64,000 nucleotides of DNA, taken from [Eubacterium] hominis (GTDB lineage Bacteria; Bacillota_I; Bacilli_A; Erysipelotrichales; Erysipelotrichaceae). Below are positions 1-8,451 of the stretch, in pieces. A program made the position numbers and the translations under genes. Numbering within the stretch: the first letter of the stretch is position 1; every line of letters starts with the position of its first letter. The stretch covers positions 1,327,385-1,391,384 of the forward strand of contig CP060636.1 in assembly GCA_014337235.1 (NCBI GenBank), in the 5' to 3' direction. Under the pieces are notes generated by a model. It saw only the letters and a list, made by a program, of their open reading frames with translations, did no database searches and was not told the origin of the DNA.

Positions 1-72
1 GTAAGTAAACCTGGAGAACAGGTATTCAAGTTGCCAAGTAAAAATACTGCAGAAACAGATAAGGATGAATAA
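1..72 (+). CDS. C-terminal end of an unidentified protein (partial)
   Basis: The frame beginning at the first base is open for 23 codons and stops at TAA 70-72. The visible tail is polar and ends in TDKDE. The gene is cut by the window edge, so no function can be given. A hairpin with a T run follows directly, which supports a real gene end here. Confidence 0.6.
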   Translation, partial: VSKPGEQVFKLPSKNTAETDKDE

Positions 73-74
73 AG

Positions 75-103
75 CTATACATAAATACATGTATAGTTTT
101 TTT
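75..103 (+). terminator. Rho-independent terminator
   Basis: Stem CTATACAT (75-82) pairs with ATGTATAG (89-96), followed by seven T (97-103). It ends the partial gene at 1-72. A weaker hairpin, TGCCTG (132-137) with CAGGCA (146-151) and a short T run, lies downstream and may be a second stop. Confidence 0.8.
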
Positions 104-200
104 ATGCTTTGATATCTTTATAAAACGATGATGCCTGATAGTATCCAGGCAGCTTTTTCAGTAAAAAAAATTATTTGATAATCAAACTTGCGAAAAGAAG

Positions 201-226
201 TGTTATAATTAAAAAATAGCAGGAGG
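201..226 (+). promoter_or_regulatory. Extended -10 promoter and RBS
   Basis: TGTTATAAT (201-209) is an extended -10 element. No good -35 is seen at the usual distance. AGGAGG (221-226) is a near-perfect ribosome site 7 bases before the ATG at 234. The same extended -10 form recurs in this window before the ATPase gene and before agrA. Confidence 0.55.
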
Positions 227-233
227 TATTCAT

Positions 234-896
234 ATGGCAGGATATATTACATTCTGGTCAAAAGAACATATCAAAGAGTTACAAAAAGCAAAAGATATTG
301 GACCATTATCTGTTATTTATGGAAGCCATCATTCAAAAATGCCTTCCATCAAGCGTTTAAAAGAAGGGGATGTGCTGTATCCTGTTGCTTTACTACAAGG
401 CACATTATGCGTTATGGCAAGAATGCCAGTAGAAAAGATAGTAAATGCATTTACATATCTTGTGACAAACACAGGGAACACATATGGCGCACTGATTCCA
501 AAAGATGTAGCAATATGTCGAAGGAAAGTAAATGGTGATATTTATTATGCCTGTGCAGATGCGAAATTTTATAATCAAAAAGATGAATTACCAGATACAA
601 TAAAAACAATCCTTTTAGAAGATGAACTTCAAGAGATACCACATAAAAAGCATCAAGAACCACAAACCTGTTGTGCAGAAATTGCGGCAGTAAGTATGCA
701 TGGCAGTGAGATTATGGCACGCCCTCTACCAAAAGATTGTTTAAAGGATTTACGTTTTGGCCCCACCAAAAGTACACAGAAACCTTTACGATTAAATAAA
801 GAGGGGATACCTACGGCGGTATCATTAAGTGGTTTTGTTAGAAAAATGAGCGAGCAAACACAAGTGATATTTGAAAGCGTGTTTGATGATGAATAA
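234..896 (+). CDS. Hypothetical protein, 220 aa
   Basis: I do not recognise this family with certainty. The protein is soluble, with no signal peptide or membrane segment. It opens with GYITFWSKE and has a KEGDVLYPV segment near residue 45, a wording that recalls PUA/EVE-like folds, but this is a weak impression. A HQEPQTCCAEIAA segment (about residues 140-152) holds a Cys pair. The start is set by AGGAGG at 221-226. It overlaps the next gene by 11 bases, so it probably heads an operon of small proteins that runs to about 2904. Confidence 0.8.
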   Translation: MAGYITFWSKEHIKELQKAKDIGPLSVIYGSHHSKMPSIKRLKEGDVLYPVALLQGTLCVMARMPVEKIVNAFTYLVTNTGNTYGALIPKDVAICRRKVNGDIYYACADAKFYNQKDELPDTIKTILLEDELQEIPHKKHQEPQTCCAEIAAVSMHGSEIMARPLPKDCLKDLRFGPTKSTQKPLRLNKEGIPTAVSLSGFVRKMSEQTQVIFESVFDDE

Positions 897-1381
897 GATG
901 AATTTGATAATAAGAAACATAAAAACAGAAGAATATCCACTATTGAAAGATTACCTTTATGATGCAATATTCATCCCTCAAGGTGTAAAACCACCAGATA
1001 AAAGTATTATAAATAATGAAGATTTACAGGTTTATATCAAAGATTTTGGGAATAAAAAGGATGATATATGCTTCTTGGCAGAAATGGATCATGATATTGT
1101 GGGTGCTGTATGGATTAGAATAATGAATGATTATGGGCATATTGATGATCAAACACCATCACTTGCGATATCTGTGAAAAAGGAATATCGAGGATTGGGA
1201 ATTGGCACAAAACTCATGGAAACAATGCTAGTAAGTGTGAAGCATCATGGATATCAAAGTGTTTCATTATCGGTTCAAAAAAGCAAATCCAGCTGTACAT
1301 TTGTATCAACAACTTGGATTTCAAATTATCAAAGAAAATGAAGAAGAATACCTTATGAAATACACCGAAAGGAGAGAATAA
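886..1381 (+). pseudogene. GNAT family N-acetyltransferase, frameshifted
   Basis: Residues from ATG 886 give a clear GNAT N-half: ...SLAISVKKEYRGLGIGTKLM has the acetyl-CoA binding motif (R-G-L-G-I-G). The frame then runs through six A (1277-1282) into a short wrong tail and stops at 1339-1341. Skipping one A restores the usual GNAT C-terminus, NPAVHLYQQLGFQII, and the frame continues to TAA 1379-1381. The restored protein would be 164 aa, a normal length for the family. The six-A run makes an indel or a sequencing error the simplest cause. Such enzymes transfer acetyl from acetyl-CoA to an amine; the substrate is unknown. The start may be ATG 886, 889 or 898, overlapping the end of the gene upstream. 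Confidence 0.8.
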
Positions 1382-1382
1382 T

Positions 1383-1712
1383 ATGCAAACGATTATTATT
1401 GTAGTAGACAGCAGAAAACTTGAAAACCCTGATTTAGACATCCTTTATAAACTATCGGATTGTTTAGATGAATACTCAAACCATCGTATTTCAGATAATG
1501 GATACGATTATTTATCTGACACTAAAATTGGTATATGGCTTTGTGCAGAAGATGTTGAAAAGGATTACCCAATGATGATGGATTACCTTTCCACGCATAA
1601 AGTATGTGGAAATGATTTATCAAAAACCGCTGAAATTTATATTTCAGAAAAAGATACTGCAGAGCTAAGTGAATGTAAAAAAATATATCCGAAAGATGAT
1701 GAAGCATGTTGA
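1383..1712 (+). CDS. Hypothetical small acidic protein, 109 aa
   Basis: Good AGGAG (1370-1374) eight bases before ATG 1383. The protein is soluble and acidic, with a hydrophobic first strand (TIIIVVDS) and no recognised motif. It overlaps the next gene by 7 bases (ATG 1706 before TGA 1710-1712), which indicates translational coupling. The row of small acidic soluble proteins here resembles clusters of toxin-immunity proteins, but no toxin is visible, so that is only a guess. Confidence 0.75.
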   Translation: MQTIIIVVDSRKLENPDLDILYKLSDCLDEYSNHRISDNGYDYLSDTKIGIWLCAEDVEKDYPMMMDYLSTHKVCGNDLSKTAEIYISEKDTAELSECKKIYPKDDEAC

Positions 1713-1972
1713 AACGGGAACAATTAGATGAAATCTTAAAGAGGCTTCCATATCATCAAGTCATTAAAGAAGATATTGATACCATTACCTATCATCAAGA
1801 TGTTTTTATGGCAGGAGATACACAAATAATGTTTCGTCATATAGATATTGATTTGTGTTATGGAGATTTTTTAGAAATTCAGGAAGAAGATGAGGTGTTT
1901 ACCTATATCACGACAATATGTCATAAAGATTTATCAAAAGGAGAATCGATTATACTATATCAAAAGGAATGA
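1706..1972 (+). CDS. Hypothetical protein, 88 aa
   Basis: A small soluble protein with no family that I recognise. It overlaps the genes on its left by 7 bases. Its last codons hold the ribosome site (AAAGGA 1963-1968) of the following interrupted gene. It is probably translated from the same message as its neighbours. Confidence 0.7.
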   Translation: MLKREQLDEILKRLPYHQVIKEDIDTITYHQDVFMAGDTQIMFRHIDIDLCYGDFLEIQEEDEVFTYITTICHKDLSKGESIILYQKE

Positions 1973-1978
1973 AGAAAA

Positions 1979-2341
1979 ATGTTAGAGGAAATAATAAAGA
2001 AATTAGAAGAAATGGATTTTTCACAGATGGATATTGAAAAGATACTGGAACAAAGGGATATGCCAGCATTTGACAAAGAATGGATGAAGGTTTATGAATA
2101 ACTGGAACAATTGAAAAAAGAGAAAGTTTATTCAGATGCAGATCGAGAAGATTGTAAAATATTAAGACAAGAAGTATTTGAATTTGTCTATGATCAAACA
2201 GAGGATGATGATCTTGCTGGATATATATCAGATGATTTTGGTTTGATTTATGATAGCTTAAAATTAGATTATCAAAGCGAGTGGATGGATAAGTTTCTTC
2301 ATCAATATTTAAATGGTCAAGTTCCAACAGGCGAATGTTAG
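1979..2341 (+). pseudogene. Small acidic hypothetical protein, split by an in-frame TAA
   Basis: From ATG 1979 the frame reads MLEEIIKKLEEMDF...WMKVYE and stops at TAA 2099-2101. The same frame then continues without a shift as LEQLKKEKVYSDADRED... to TAG 2339-2341. Both halves have the same acidic, helical character and together would make about 120 aa. One base change in the TAA would reopen the gene. The second half could restart at TTG 2111, but no ribosome site precedes it. Either two truncated proteins are made or the gene is dead. Confidence 0.65.
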
Positions 2342-2352
2342 AGGAGGTACTT

Positions 2353-2904
2353 ATGGACACAAAACAGCTACAGAAAGAATTTCACGAATGTATAAAAAAA
2401 GCATTGATTGCATTTAGTCAAACGGAAGAAAATAAAGATGTATATGCATTTGTATTTGATTGTGATTCTGATGTGGGAATGATTTCCTTTCGCTATAATA
2501 ACTTAACTAGATTTGAGAACACAAAACGAGAATACGCAGATGATGATATGGTGATATATGGTCTACATGGTTTAGAATACAGTGTGGGAGAATTTGGTTT
2601 TATTGATTATCAAAAAACTGATCTTGTAGCACATTTTACAGCTTCTTATTACTATCACCGTATTGGTGATTATTTTAGAGAAGATGAGCCAATCGAGGAA
2701 ATTAAAGATGATTTTGAGGATATATTCTGGCATATGATAGAAGATACGATTCAACAGCTACAAAGTGAAATACATACATTAGGAATCCATACTACAAAAG
2801 ATATTGTGATGTTCTATTGTGACCATGATCAAAGTCAAGAAGCTAGAGATGTCATGATAGCGAAAACAGTAGATGCAGCATTCATGAAAAAGTTAATTGA
2901 ATAA
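2353..2904 (+). CDS. Hypothetical protein, possibly DUF4303-like, 183 aa
   Basis: The start is set by AGGAGG (2342-2347), five bases before ATG 2353; an ATG at 2335 lies upstream of that site and is unlikely. The protein is soluble and acidic. Its opening (an amphipathic helix, then VYAFVFDCDSDVG) resembles the DUF4303 family, whose role is unknown; I hold this weakly. It is the last gene of the small-protein cluster and ends at a bidirectional hairpin. Confidence 0.75.
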   Translation: MDTKQLQKEFHECIKKALIAFSQTEENKDVYAFVFDCDSDVGMISFRYNNLTRFENTKREYADDDMVIYGLHGLEYSVGEFGFIDYQKTDLVAHFTASYYYHRIGDYFREDEPIEEIKDDFEDIFWHMIEDTIQQLQSEIHTLGIHTTKDIVMFYCDHDQSQEARDVMIAKTVDAAFMKKLIE

Positions 2905-2916
2905 ACAAAATAAAAG

Positions 2917-2940
2917 AGGCCTTCTATTCCAAGGCCTTTT
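2917..2940. terminator. Bidirectional terminator
   Basis: AGGCCTT (2917-2923) pairs with AAGGCCT (2931-2937). T residues follow on the right and A residues precede on the left, so it can serve both the gene ending at 2904 and the minus-strand nuclease gene ending at 2939, whose stop codon overlaps it. Confidence 0.85.
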
Positions 2941-3976
2941 ATCCTTTAAAAATATATTTCCTATGATATTGAAAAAATAAGACTCTATCTCTTGTCAGAT
3001 ATTCTTCTGGTAAACGATAATTTTTCTTCAAAGAAAACTTTTCCTGCCAATTTTCAATCTTTAACAATTCACCAGATAGAATAATATATCCATGATCATC
3101 AAAAGTAATATATCCCTGATCAAATAAATAATCATGATTACGACACAATAACAAACCATTATTATGATCGATTGCTTCATAAATATGAGCGCAGTCACGG
3201 AATGGCTTGATATGACTAGCGATTAACATATGAGGAATATTAATGGCACAAATGGGGCACGCATGATCAAATTCATGAAACAAAGTATCTTTATAGAATA
3301 CCTGTAAAGCTTTCGTTTCATCACGATCATGGGGAATCCCACGTCTTGGAATGATACTTAAAATCGCTTGTTTATATTTATAATCATTCATCTTTTCCAT
3401 TGTATTCTTATAATCAATTCGCATATCCTCATGAGCTACAATGGTTGACGTATACAGTGCAGTCAAAAAACATGATATTAAAGGAGAATCCTTTTGATAT
3501 TCATGCAGGATATCCCCAATGCCTTTAAGTAGTTTTGGGTGAAAACGCATCTTCTCTTGCTGAACTTCAAATAATGTAGTCTGTAACATATATTCCAGAC
3601 TTTCACGATCAATATACTCCAATACTTCACTTTTCAATAGAAAAGGATTATTACGTATTTGTGTGTTATAGAATTCATGTATTTCTTCGTTTAAGATAAA
3701 ACTTTCAAACATACTCAAAGCTTCAACACCAGAATTCTGATTGCTTTTCGCATAGATTGTCGCAGCAGGAGATAAATCAATGCCATTCTTATTCACTTTC
3801 AATAAATGCTTCGCTTTGAGAAAATCCATTAAATGTTTAATCTCGGAAAGCTTTAAATTATAATAATCATTTGCGATTTCTTCATACACACGAATGGCAG
3901 ACTGCTCAAAGGGAATCCCCTGCAATTCAATCGCATCAATCACAGACAGTATTTTTTTATATACCGACTTTCTCAT
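2939..3976 (-). CDS. HNH endonuclease family protein, 345 aa
   Basis: The C-terminal third holds an HNH nuclease: CPIC at residues 240-243, SHIKPF at 254-259, then NNGLLLCRNHDYLFD at about 272-286. These match the two-Cys zinc-knuckle type found in restriction-like HNH enzymes. The N-terminal 200 residues are helical and may recognise DNA. The start at 3976 is chosen because GTGGTGA precedes it at a normal distance; longer frames to 4063 have no ribosome site. A TATAAT lies at 3999-4004 on the minus strand. It is divergent from the AT-hook-like gene at 4104. Known relatives cut DNA; the target here is unknown. Confidence 0.85.
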   Translation of the reverse strand: MRKSVYKKILSVIDAIELQGIPFEQSAIRVYEEIANDYYNLKLSEIKHLMDFLKAKHLLKVNKNGIDLSPAATIYAKSNQNSGVEALSMFESFILNEEIHEFYNTQIRNNPFLLKSEVLEYIDRESLEYMLQTTLFEVQQEKMRFHPKLLKGIGDILHEYQKDSPLISCFLTALYTSTIVAHEDMRIDYKNTMEKMNDYKYKQAILSIIPRRGIPHDRDETKALQVFYKDTLFHEFDHACPICAINIPHMLIASHIKPFRDCAHIYEAIDHNNGLLLCRNHDYLFDQGYITFDDHGYIILSGELLKIENWQEKFSLKKNYRLPEEYLTRDRVLFFQYHRKYIFKG

Positions 3977-4103
3977 AAAATCACCACTTTCTAACTCTAT
4001 TATACATGAAAAATTTAATTTTTTTCGCTTTCCACCATAATATGCGTGTATTCGACAAAACAAAACATTTACAATGTAAGCAATTAAAAGGAGAGTGTTA
4101 AAT

Positions 4104-4790
4104 ATGAAAGGTCCAGGAATTAAAGATTACTTGGAAGTATTAAGCAGTAAAAAAATGGAAGCAGTGAAAAACAATAAGGAGTTTATTGAAGTCAATAGTA
4201 AGGCACTGCATGCATTGGTATCCCCTCAGCATGCGACAATGCCAACCTGTTGCCAGGCTATTTATAAATTGATGTTACAGGGAGATGAAATCTTACAACG
4301 TCCAAAAGGAAATACCGGTTTTGGTTCTCATTTAACTGTACGTTTCTATCTACATGATATGGACACAAGAGAACGTATGTTCCCAAATAAAAAAAGAGGT
4401 AGACCAGCTAAATCTGAAGAAGAAAAACTGGCGGCAAAGAAAGCCAAAATGAAGCGCAATACAGAAGATTTATGTAACCTGATCAAAGGCTGGTTATCAG
4501 AACATGGCTGGGAATATGAAGAAAATAAAGAATTTATCGAGGCACACGCAGATGATAAACGCTGGGTTATTAATGTACAGGGAATCAAACGTGGTAGAAA
4601 ACAAACACTACCAGTTAAATTAAGTGAAGTCATCAAACATATTGATGATGTGAATACACACTATAGTATCGCATTTAATGATTCTCTGGCTTATCGCAGA
4701 CAGTGGAACGAAATTCCTGAAGTTGTAAAGAATACGCTACATATGAGTGTTATTCTTGCGGATAAAAAAGGTAATATTGTAGAAATCTAG
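4104..4790 (+). CDS. Hypothetical protein with an AT-hook-like motif, 228 aa
   Basis: AAAGGAGAG (4087-4095) sets the start at ATG 4104 rather than GTG 4095. Residues 96-103 read KKRGRPAK, the core of an AT-hook, flanked by Lys-rich charged sequence, which suggests binding to the minor groove of AT-rich DNA. The C-terminal part (VINVQGIKRGRKQTLP...) is conserved in style but not a family I can name. It is single, followed by its own terminator, and divergent from the HNH nuclease. Confidence 0.75.
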   Translation: MKGPGIKDYLEVLSSKKMEAVKNNKEFIEVNSKALHALVSPQHATMPTCCQAIYKLMLQGDEILQRPKGNTGFGSHLTVRFYLHDMDTRERMFPNKKRGRPAKSEEEKLAAKKAKMKRNTEDLCNLIKGWLSEHGWEYEENKEFIEAHADDKRWVINVQGIKRGRKQTLPVKLSEVIKHIDDVNTHYSIAFNDSLAYRRQWNEIPEVVKNTLHMSVILADKKGNIVEI

Positions 4791-4816
4791 GAATCTGAGA
4801 AATTCAGATTCTTTTT
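4791..4816 (+). terminator. Rho-independent terminator
   Basis: GAATCTGA (4791-4798) pairs with TCAGATTC (4804-4811), followed by TTTTT. It starts at the base after the stop codon of the AT-hook-like gene. Confidence 0.9.
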
Positions 4817-4852
4817 CTATTCAGCAGATATCAAAAATAATTACGATAAGGA

Positions 4853-4881
4853 TTGTATTATTTTTTAAAGCATAGTATCCT
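4853..4881 (+). promoter_or_regulatory. Promoter of the nitroreductase gene
   Basis: TTGTAT (4853-4858), 17 bases, TATCCT (4876-4881). An outer dyad AAGGAT (4848-4853) / ATCCTT (4877-4882) brackets the promoter and could be an operator. Confidence 0.45.
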
Positions 4882-4902
4882 TGCCTTATATGGAGGAAAC
4901 TT

Positions 4903-5703
4903 ATGAAAACATCACTTTATGAAATGATATACAAACGCAAATCTTTTCACCTATTTAGAAATACAGGAAATGAAACATTAACAGCAAAAGAGTTAACACA
5001 AATACAAAAGATATTTGAAACATGTATCCCACTTGATGAAAATATCAAAGTAGATATGCAAATATTACCCGCAGATCAGACAACTTGTAAAAGAGGGCAG
5101 GAATACTGCATTTTACTTTATAGTGAAAAAAAGCTAAACTACTTACAGAACATAGGATATATTGGAGAACAATTGGATTTATATCTTGCATCTATGAATA
5201 TAGGCGCATTATGGTTTGGGATAGGTAAAGTAGAAGAAACAACGTATCATGGGTTGGATTTTGTGATTATGCTTGCGATAAAAAAAGTCAAAGAAGAAAA
5301 ATTTCGCAAAGATATGTTTAAAAGTAAAAGAAAACCAGAAGAAGAAATATGGAGTGGTACTACATTATCAGGTATCTCTGATATCGTACGTTTTGCGCCT
5401 AGTGCTTGTAACACACAACCTTGGATTGTAGAAAATCATCAAGACTATTTATCAGTTTATCGATATAAAAAGCCAGGTAAAAGAGGTATTATGCCTGCGG
5501 TAAAAGTATCGTATTATAATCAAATAGATATAGGAATATTTTTATTATTTTTAGAATTGTGTTTAGAACATAAGGAAATCGGTTATGAGCGTGAATTATT
5601 TCATGATGATGGCACGAATGAGAAAGCATTAAATGCGGTATATAAGTTGAAAAAAGTAATGAAAAAGAAGTGTTTTTCTAGCTATAAAACTGACATAATA
5701 TAA
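4903..5703 (+). CDS. Nitroreductase family protein (TM-nitroreductase type), 266 aa
   Basis: APSACNTQPW at residues 165-174 is the hallmark of the putative TM nitroreductase family, a flavin-dependent group that differs from classical NfsB in being a fused pair of half-domains. The first half carries IGEQLDLYLASMNIGALWFG, the usual second motif. It is expected to be a cytosolic FMN oxidoreductase using NAD(P)H; the natural substrate is not known. GGAGG (4892-4896) sets the start. It is a single gene with its own promoter; the next gene follows after 61 bases. Confidence 0.85.
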   Translation: MKTSLYEMIYKRKSFHLFRNTGNETLTAKELTQIQKIFETCIPLDENIKVDMQILPADQTTCKRGQEYCILLYSEKKLNYLQNIGYIGEQLDLYLASMNIGALWFGIGKVEETTYHGLDFVIMLAIKKVKEEKFRKDMFKSKRKPEEEIWSGTTLSGISDIVRFAPSACNTQPWIVENHQDYLSVYRYKKPGKRGIMPAVKVSYYNQIDIGIFLLFLELCLEHKEIGYERELFHDDGTNEKALNAVYKLKKVMKKKCFSSYKTDII

Positions 5704-5764
5704 TGAAATTGATATAGTATATCTTAATAATATGGTAAAATAAAGAAAAGAAAGAAGTGATGAT

Positions 5765-7405
5765 ATGAAGCAGATCGCCATAGGAATAGAAAACTTTAAG
5801 GAAGTAATTGATCATGATTATTTTTATATTGATAAAAGTGAATTAATTAGTACGATATTCAGTGATAAAGTATCTTTATTTACCAGACCAAGAAGATTTG
5901 GAAAAACATTAAACATGAGTATGTTATATTATTTCTTTTCTATCAAACAAAAAGAAAATGCTTATTTATTTAATGGCTTGCATATCGAGAAAAATACGGA
6001 TATCATGGAACATCAGAATCAATATCCTGTTATCTTCATAACTTTGAAAGATATGAAACAAAGGAATATGAATCTACAGAAACAAAAGTTTTTAAGCTTG
6101 ATCCAAATGCTCCTTGTACAGTGTGAAGAATTATTAACAAGTGAAAAAGTTCATCCTGTATATCGAAATTATTTAGAAAAATTATTAAAAGATCATGTAG
6201 ATGATATCACACTACAAAATTCTTTATACTATATATCTGTTGCTTTAAAACAATTTTATGAAAAAAATGTAATCATATTAATTGATGAATATGATGTTCC
6301 ATTACATAGTGCATACCAAAATGGATATTATGATGAAATGTCCAGTTTCATGGGAGATTTGTTTAGTACGGCTTTAAAAACCAATGACGCATTGGAAAAA
6401 GGTGTGTTAACGGGATGTTTAAGAATCGCAAAAGAAAGCATCTTTACAGGATTGAATAACTTTCATGTTTACTCAATCATGGATAGAGCAGCACAAGATT
6501 GCTTTGGTTTTACAAAAGATGAAGTGTATAATCTGCTATCATATTACGACTTCACAAGCTATCATGATAAAATGAAAGAATGGTATGATGGTTATTTATT
6601 CTGTGATCAGGAAATATATAATCCATGGAGCGTTTTAAATTATATTAAAGATTTACAATATGGCGTTGATGAGCCAAAATCATATTGGATTAATTCCAGT
6701 GGAAATGCAATCATCTATGATTTTATTTTACATGCAAATCAGGAATTAAGAGATGATATTGATAATCTAATACAAGAAAAAACTATCAAAAAAACAATAA
6801 AGCCAGAATTAACATATAGAGAAATGGATGATATCAAAAACATCTATAGTTTTTTACTTTTTACAGGGTATTTGAAAATCGTTAGAAAAATAAATGAAAA
6901 TGAATATGAATTAATGATTCCAAATAAGGAAATCAAATATATATATGAAACGATGTTTAAAGAATGGCTGGATACAAAAATTCAAGAAATATCTTCTCCT
7001 TTTATGAAAGCTTTATGCAGGGGAGATGAAGTTACAGCTCGTAAGATATTGAATGAAGCTTTAGCGTATACAATCAGTTATTTTGATTATCATGAGAACT
7101 ACTATCATGGCTTTTTAGCTGGTATGCTAAGAGAAGGACGAATTAAATCTAATCGTGAATCAGGCAATGGACGTTATGATTTAGCTTATATTCCTTTAGA
7201 TTTTGATGATCCTGGCTTCGTTATTGAGTGTAAAATCGCAGATTCTCTACAAAATCTGAAAGAGAAAAGTCAAGAAGCATGCCAACAAATATTTGACAGA
7301 AAATATCTTGAAGAATTTGAACATGATGGCTATACACAGATGAAAGGTTATGGCATCGCTTTCTATCATAAAATGTGTTACATATCAAAAGTTGATAGAA
7401 TGTGA
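5765..7405 (+). CDS. AAA-ATPase-like / PD-(D/E)XK nuclease superfamily protein, 546 aa
   Basis: The N-terminus (IGIENFKEVIDHDYFYIDKSE) and Walker A variant RPRRFGKTLN (residues 41-50), with Walker B VIILIDEYD (169-177), define the AAA-ATPase_like family. The C-terminus has GRYDL (469-473) and VIECK (486-490), the catalytic Asp and Glu-x-Lys of a PD-(D/E)XK nuclease fold. This two-domain family is heavily expanded in gut bacteria; its function is not established, and it may relate to mobile elements or defence. It is a single gene with no partner. No promoter array of the kind found before the ATPase at 28247 is present upstream. Confidence 0.9.
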   Translation: MKQIAIGIENFKEVIDHDYFYIDKSELISTIFSDKVSLFTRPRRFGKTLNMSMLYYFFSIKQKENAYLFNGLHIEKNTDIMEHQNQYPVIFITLKDMKQRNMNLQKQKFLSLIQMLLVQCEELLTSEKVHPVYRNYLEKLLKDHVDDITLQNSLYYISVALKQFYEKNVIILIDEYDVPLHSAYQNGYYDEMSSFMGDLFSTALKTNDALEKGVLTGCLRIAKESIFTGLNNFHVYSIMDRAAQDCFGFTKDEVYNLLSYYDFTSYHDKMKEWYDGYLFCDQEIYNPWSVLNYIKDLQYGVDEPKSYWINSSGNAIIYDFILHANQELRDDIDNLIQEKTIKKTIKPELTYREMDDIKNIYSFLLFTGYLKIVRKINENEYELMIPNKEIKYIYETMFKEWLDTKIQEISSPFMKALCRGDEVTARKILNEALAYTISYFDYHENYYHGFLAGMLREGRIKSNRESGNGRYDLAYIPLDFDDPGFVIECKIADSLQNLKEKSQEACQQIFDRKYLEEFEHDGYTQMKGYGIAFYHKMCYISKVDRM

Positions 7406-7425
7406 ATGAATTGAATGCGTTTACA

Positions 7426-7453
7426 TTGACTTTACTGTGTGACTTGATATAAT
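7426..7453 (+). promoter_or_regulatory. Promoter of the SDR gene
   Basis: TTGACT (7426-7431), 16 bases, TATAAT (7448-7453). The gene starts 43 bases downstream at 7497. Confidence 0.7.
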
Positions 7454-7496
7454 TAACTTACATAAAATCTTTAAGAAGATAGAAAGGAAAACTATA

Positions 7497-8258
7497 ATGA
7501 AACAATTGAATGAAAAGGTTGCGATTGTTACAGGTGCAGGCCAGGGAATTGGAAAAGGCATCGCACTTTGTCTGGCAAAACGTGGTGTTAAAGTCGTATG
7601 CACTGGACGTAGAATAGAACCAATTGAAGCAACTGTAAAAGAAATCAAAGAAGCAGGAGGAGAAGGCTTCGCCATGTCTTGCGATTCATCTAATCGAGAA
7701 CGAGTAAAAGAAGTTGTCGCAAAAACAGTAGAAACATATGGTACTGTAGATGTTGTGGTAAACAATGCGCAGGCGGTCGCAAAATCAGCACCTGTTGAAG
7801 AAACGACTTATGAATTAATGTACTTAGCATGGTCTACAGGTACGATAGGATCATTGAATTTTATGCAGGAATGCTTCCCATATTTTAAAGAACAAAAAGA
7901 AGGACGTGTTATCAATTTCGCATCCGCAACTGGTATGTTTGGATATGCTGGAAATCTTGCATATGGATCAAATAAGGAGGCTATTCGTGGTTTAACAAAA
8001 ATAGCTGCTAAGGAATGGGGACAATACGGTATTACCGTAAATTGTGTACTTCCAGGTGCTGAATCACCTGCCGCAAAAGAATGGGCAAAGAAATTCCCAG
8101 AGAAGTATGAAGCAATTCTTCAGCAACAGCCAATGCGACGTTTAGGTGATCCTGAAACAGATATTGCGCCAGTGATTGCATTCTTAGCTGGACCTGATTC
8201 AAGTTACTATTCAGGACAATGTTTATTATTAGATGGTGCTTATTCTATCGCACCATAA
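7497..8258 (+). CDS. Short-chain dehydrogenase/reductase (SDR), 253 aa
   Basis: A classical SDR: cofactor motif TGAGQGIG (residues 12-19), NNAQ (89-92), catalytic Ser143, and Tyr156-x3-Lys160 in YGSNK. Arg38-Arg39 after beta-2 favours NADP(H). NNAQ replaces the usual NNAG. The C-terminus (YYSGQCLLLDGAYSIAP) is like the FabG-like reductases. Related gut enzymes act on ketones, sugars or bile acids; the sequence alone does not decide. It is a single gene with its own promoter and terminator. Confidence 0.9.
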   Translation: MKQLNEKVAIVTGAGQGIGKGIALCLAKRGVKVVCTGRRIEPIEATVKEIKEAGGEGFAMSCDSSNRERVKEVVAKTVETYGTVDVVVNNAQAVAKSAPVEETTYELMYLAWSTGTIGSLNFMQECFPYFKEQKEGRVINFASATGMFGYAGNLAYGSNKEAIRGLTKIAAKEWGQYGITVNCVLPGAESPAAKEWAKKFPEKYEAILQQQPMRRLGDPETDIAPVIAFLAGPDSSYYSGQCLLLDGAYSIAP

Positions 8259-8267
8259 TCGATACGG

Positions 8268-8296
8268 AAAGGAAATCTTATGTATTTCCTTTTTTC
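8268..8296 (+). terminator. Rho-independent terminator
   Basis: AAAGGAAAT (8268-8276) pairs with ATTTCCTTT (8284-8292) and runs into further T. It lies 9 bases after the SDR stop codon. Confidence 0.85.
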
Positions 8297-8451
8297 GTAT
8301 GTATGATGCAATTAAATAGAATTGTATATTCATCATATATTATTGAAAACCAAAAATGTTCGTATCAAGTGCGTAAATTCCATCCCAAATTGCTAGACCT
8401 TGGCAGAAAAATACGATAAACTTAACATAAGATTTTAAGGGAGTGACGATT

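Noticed and set aside
1277-1282. Programmed frameshift in the GNAT gene
   Set aside because: A +1 shift is needed, the A run is only six bases, and there is no stimulatory structure or stop codon at the site.
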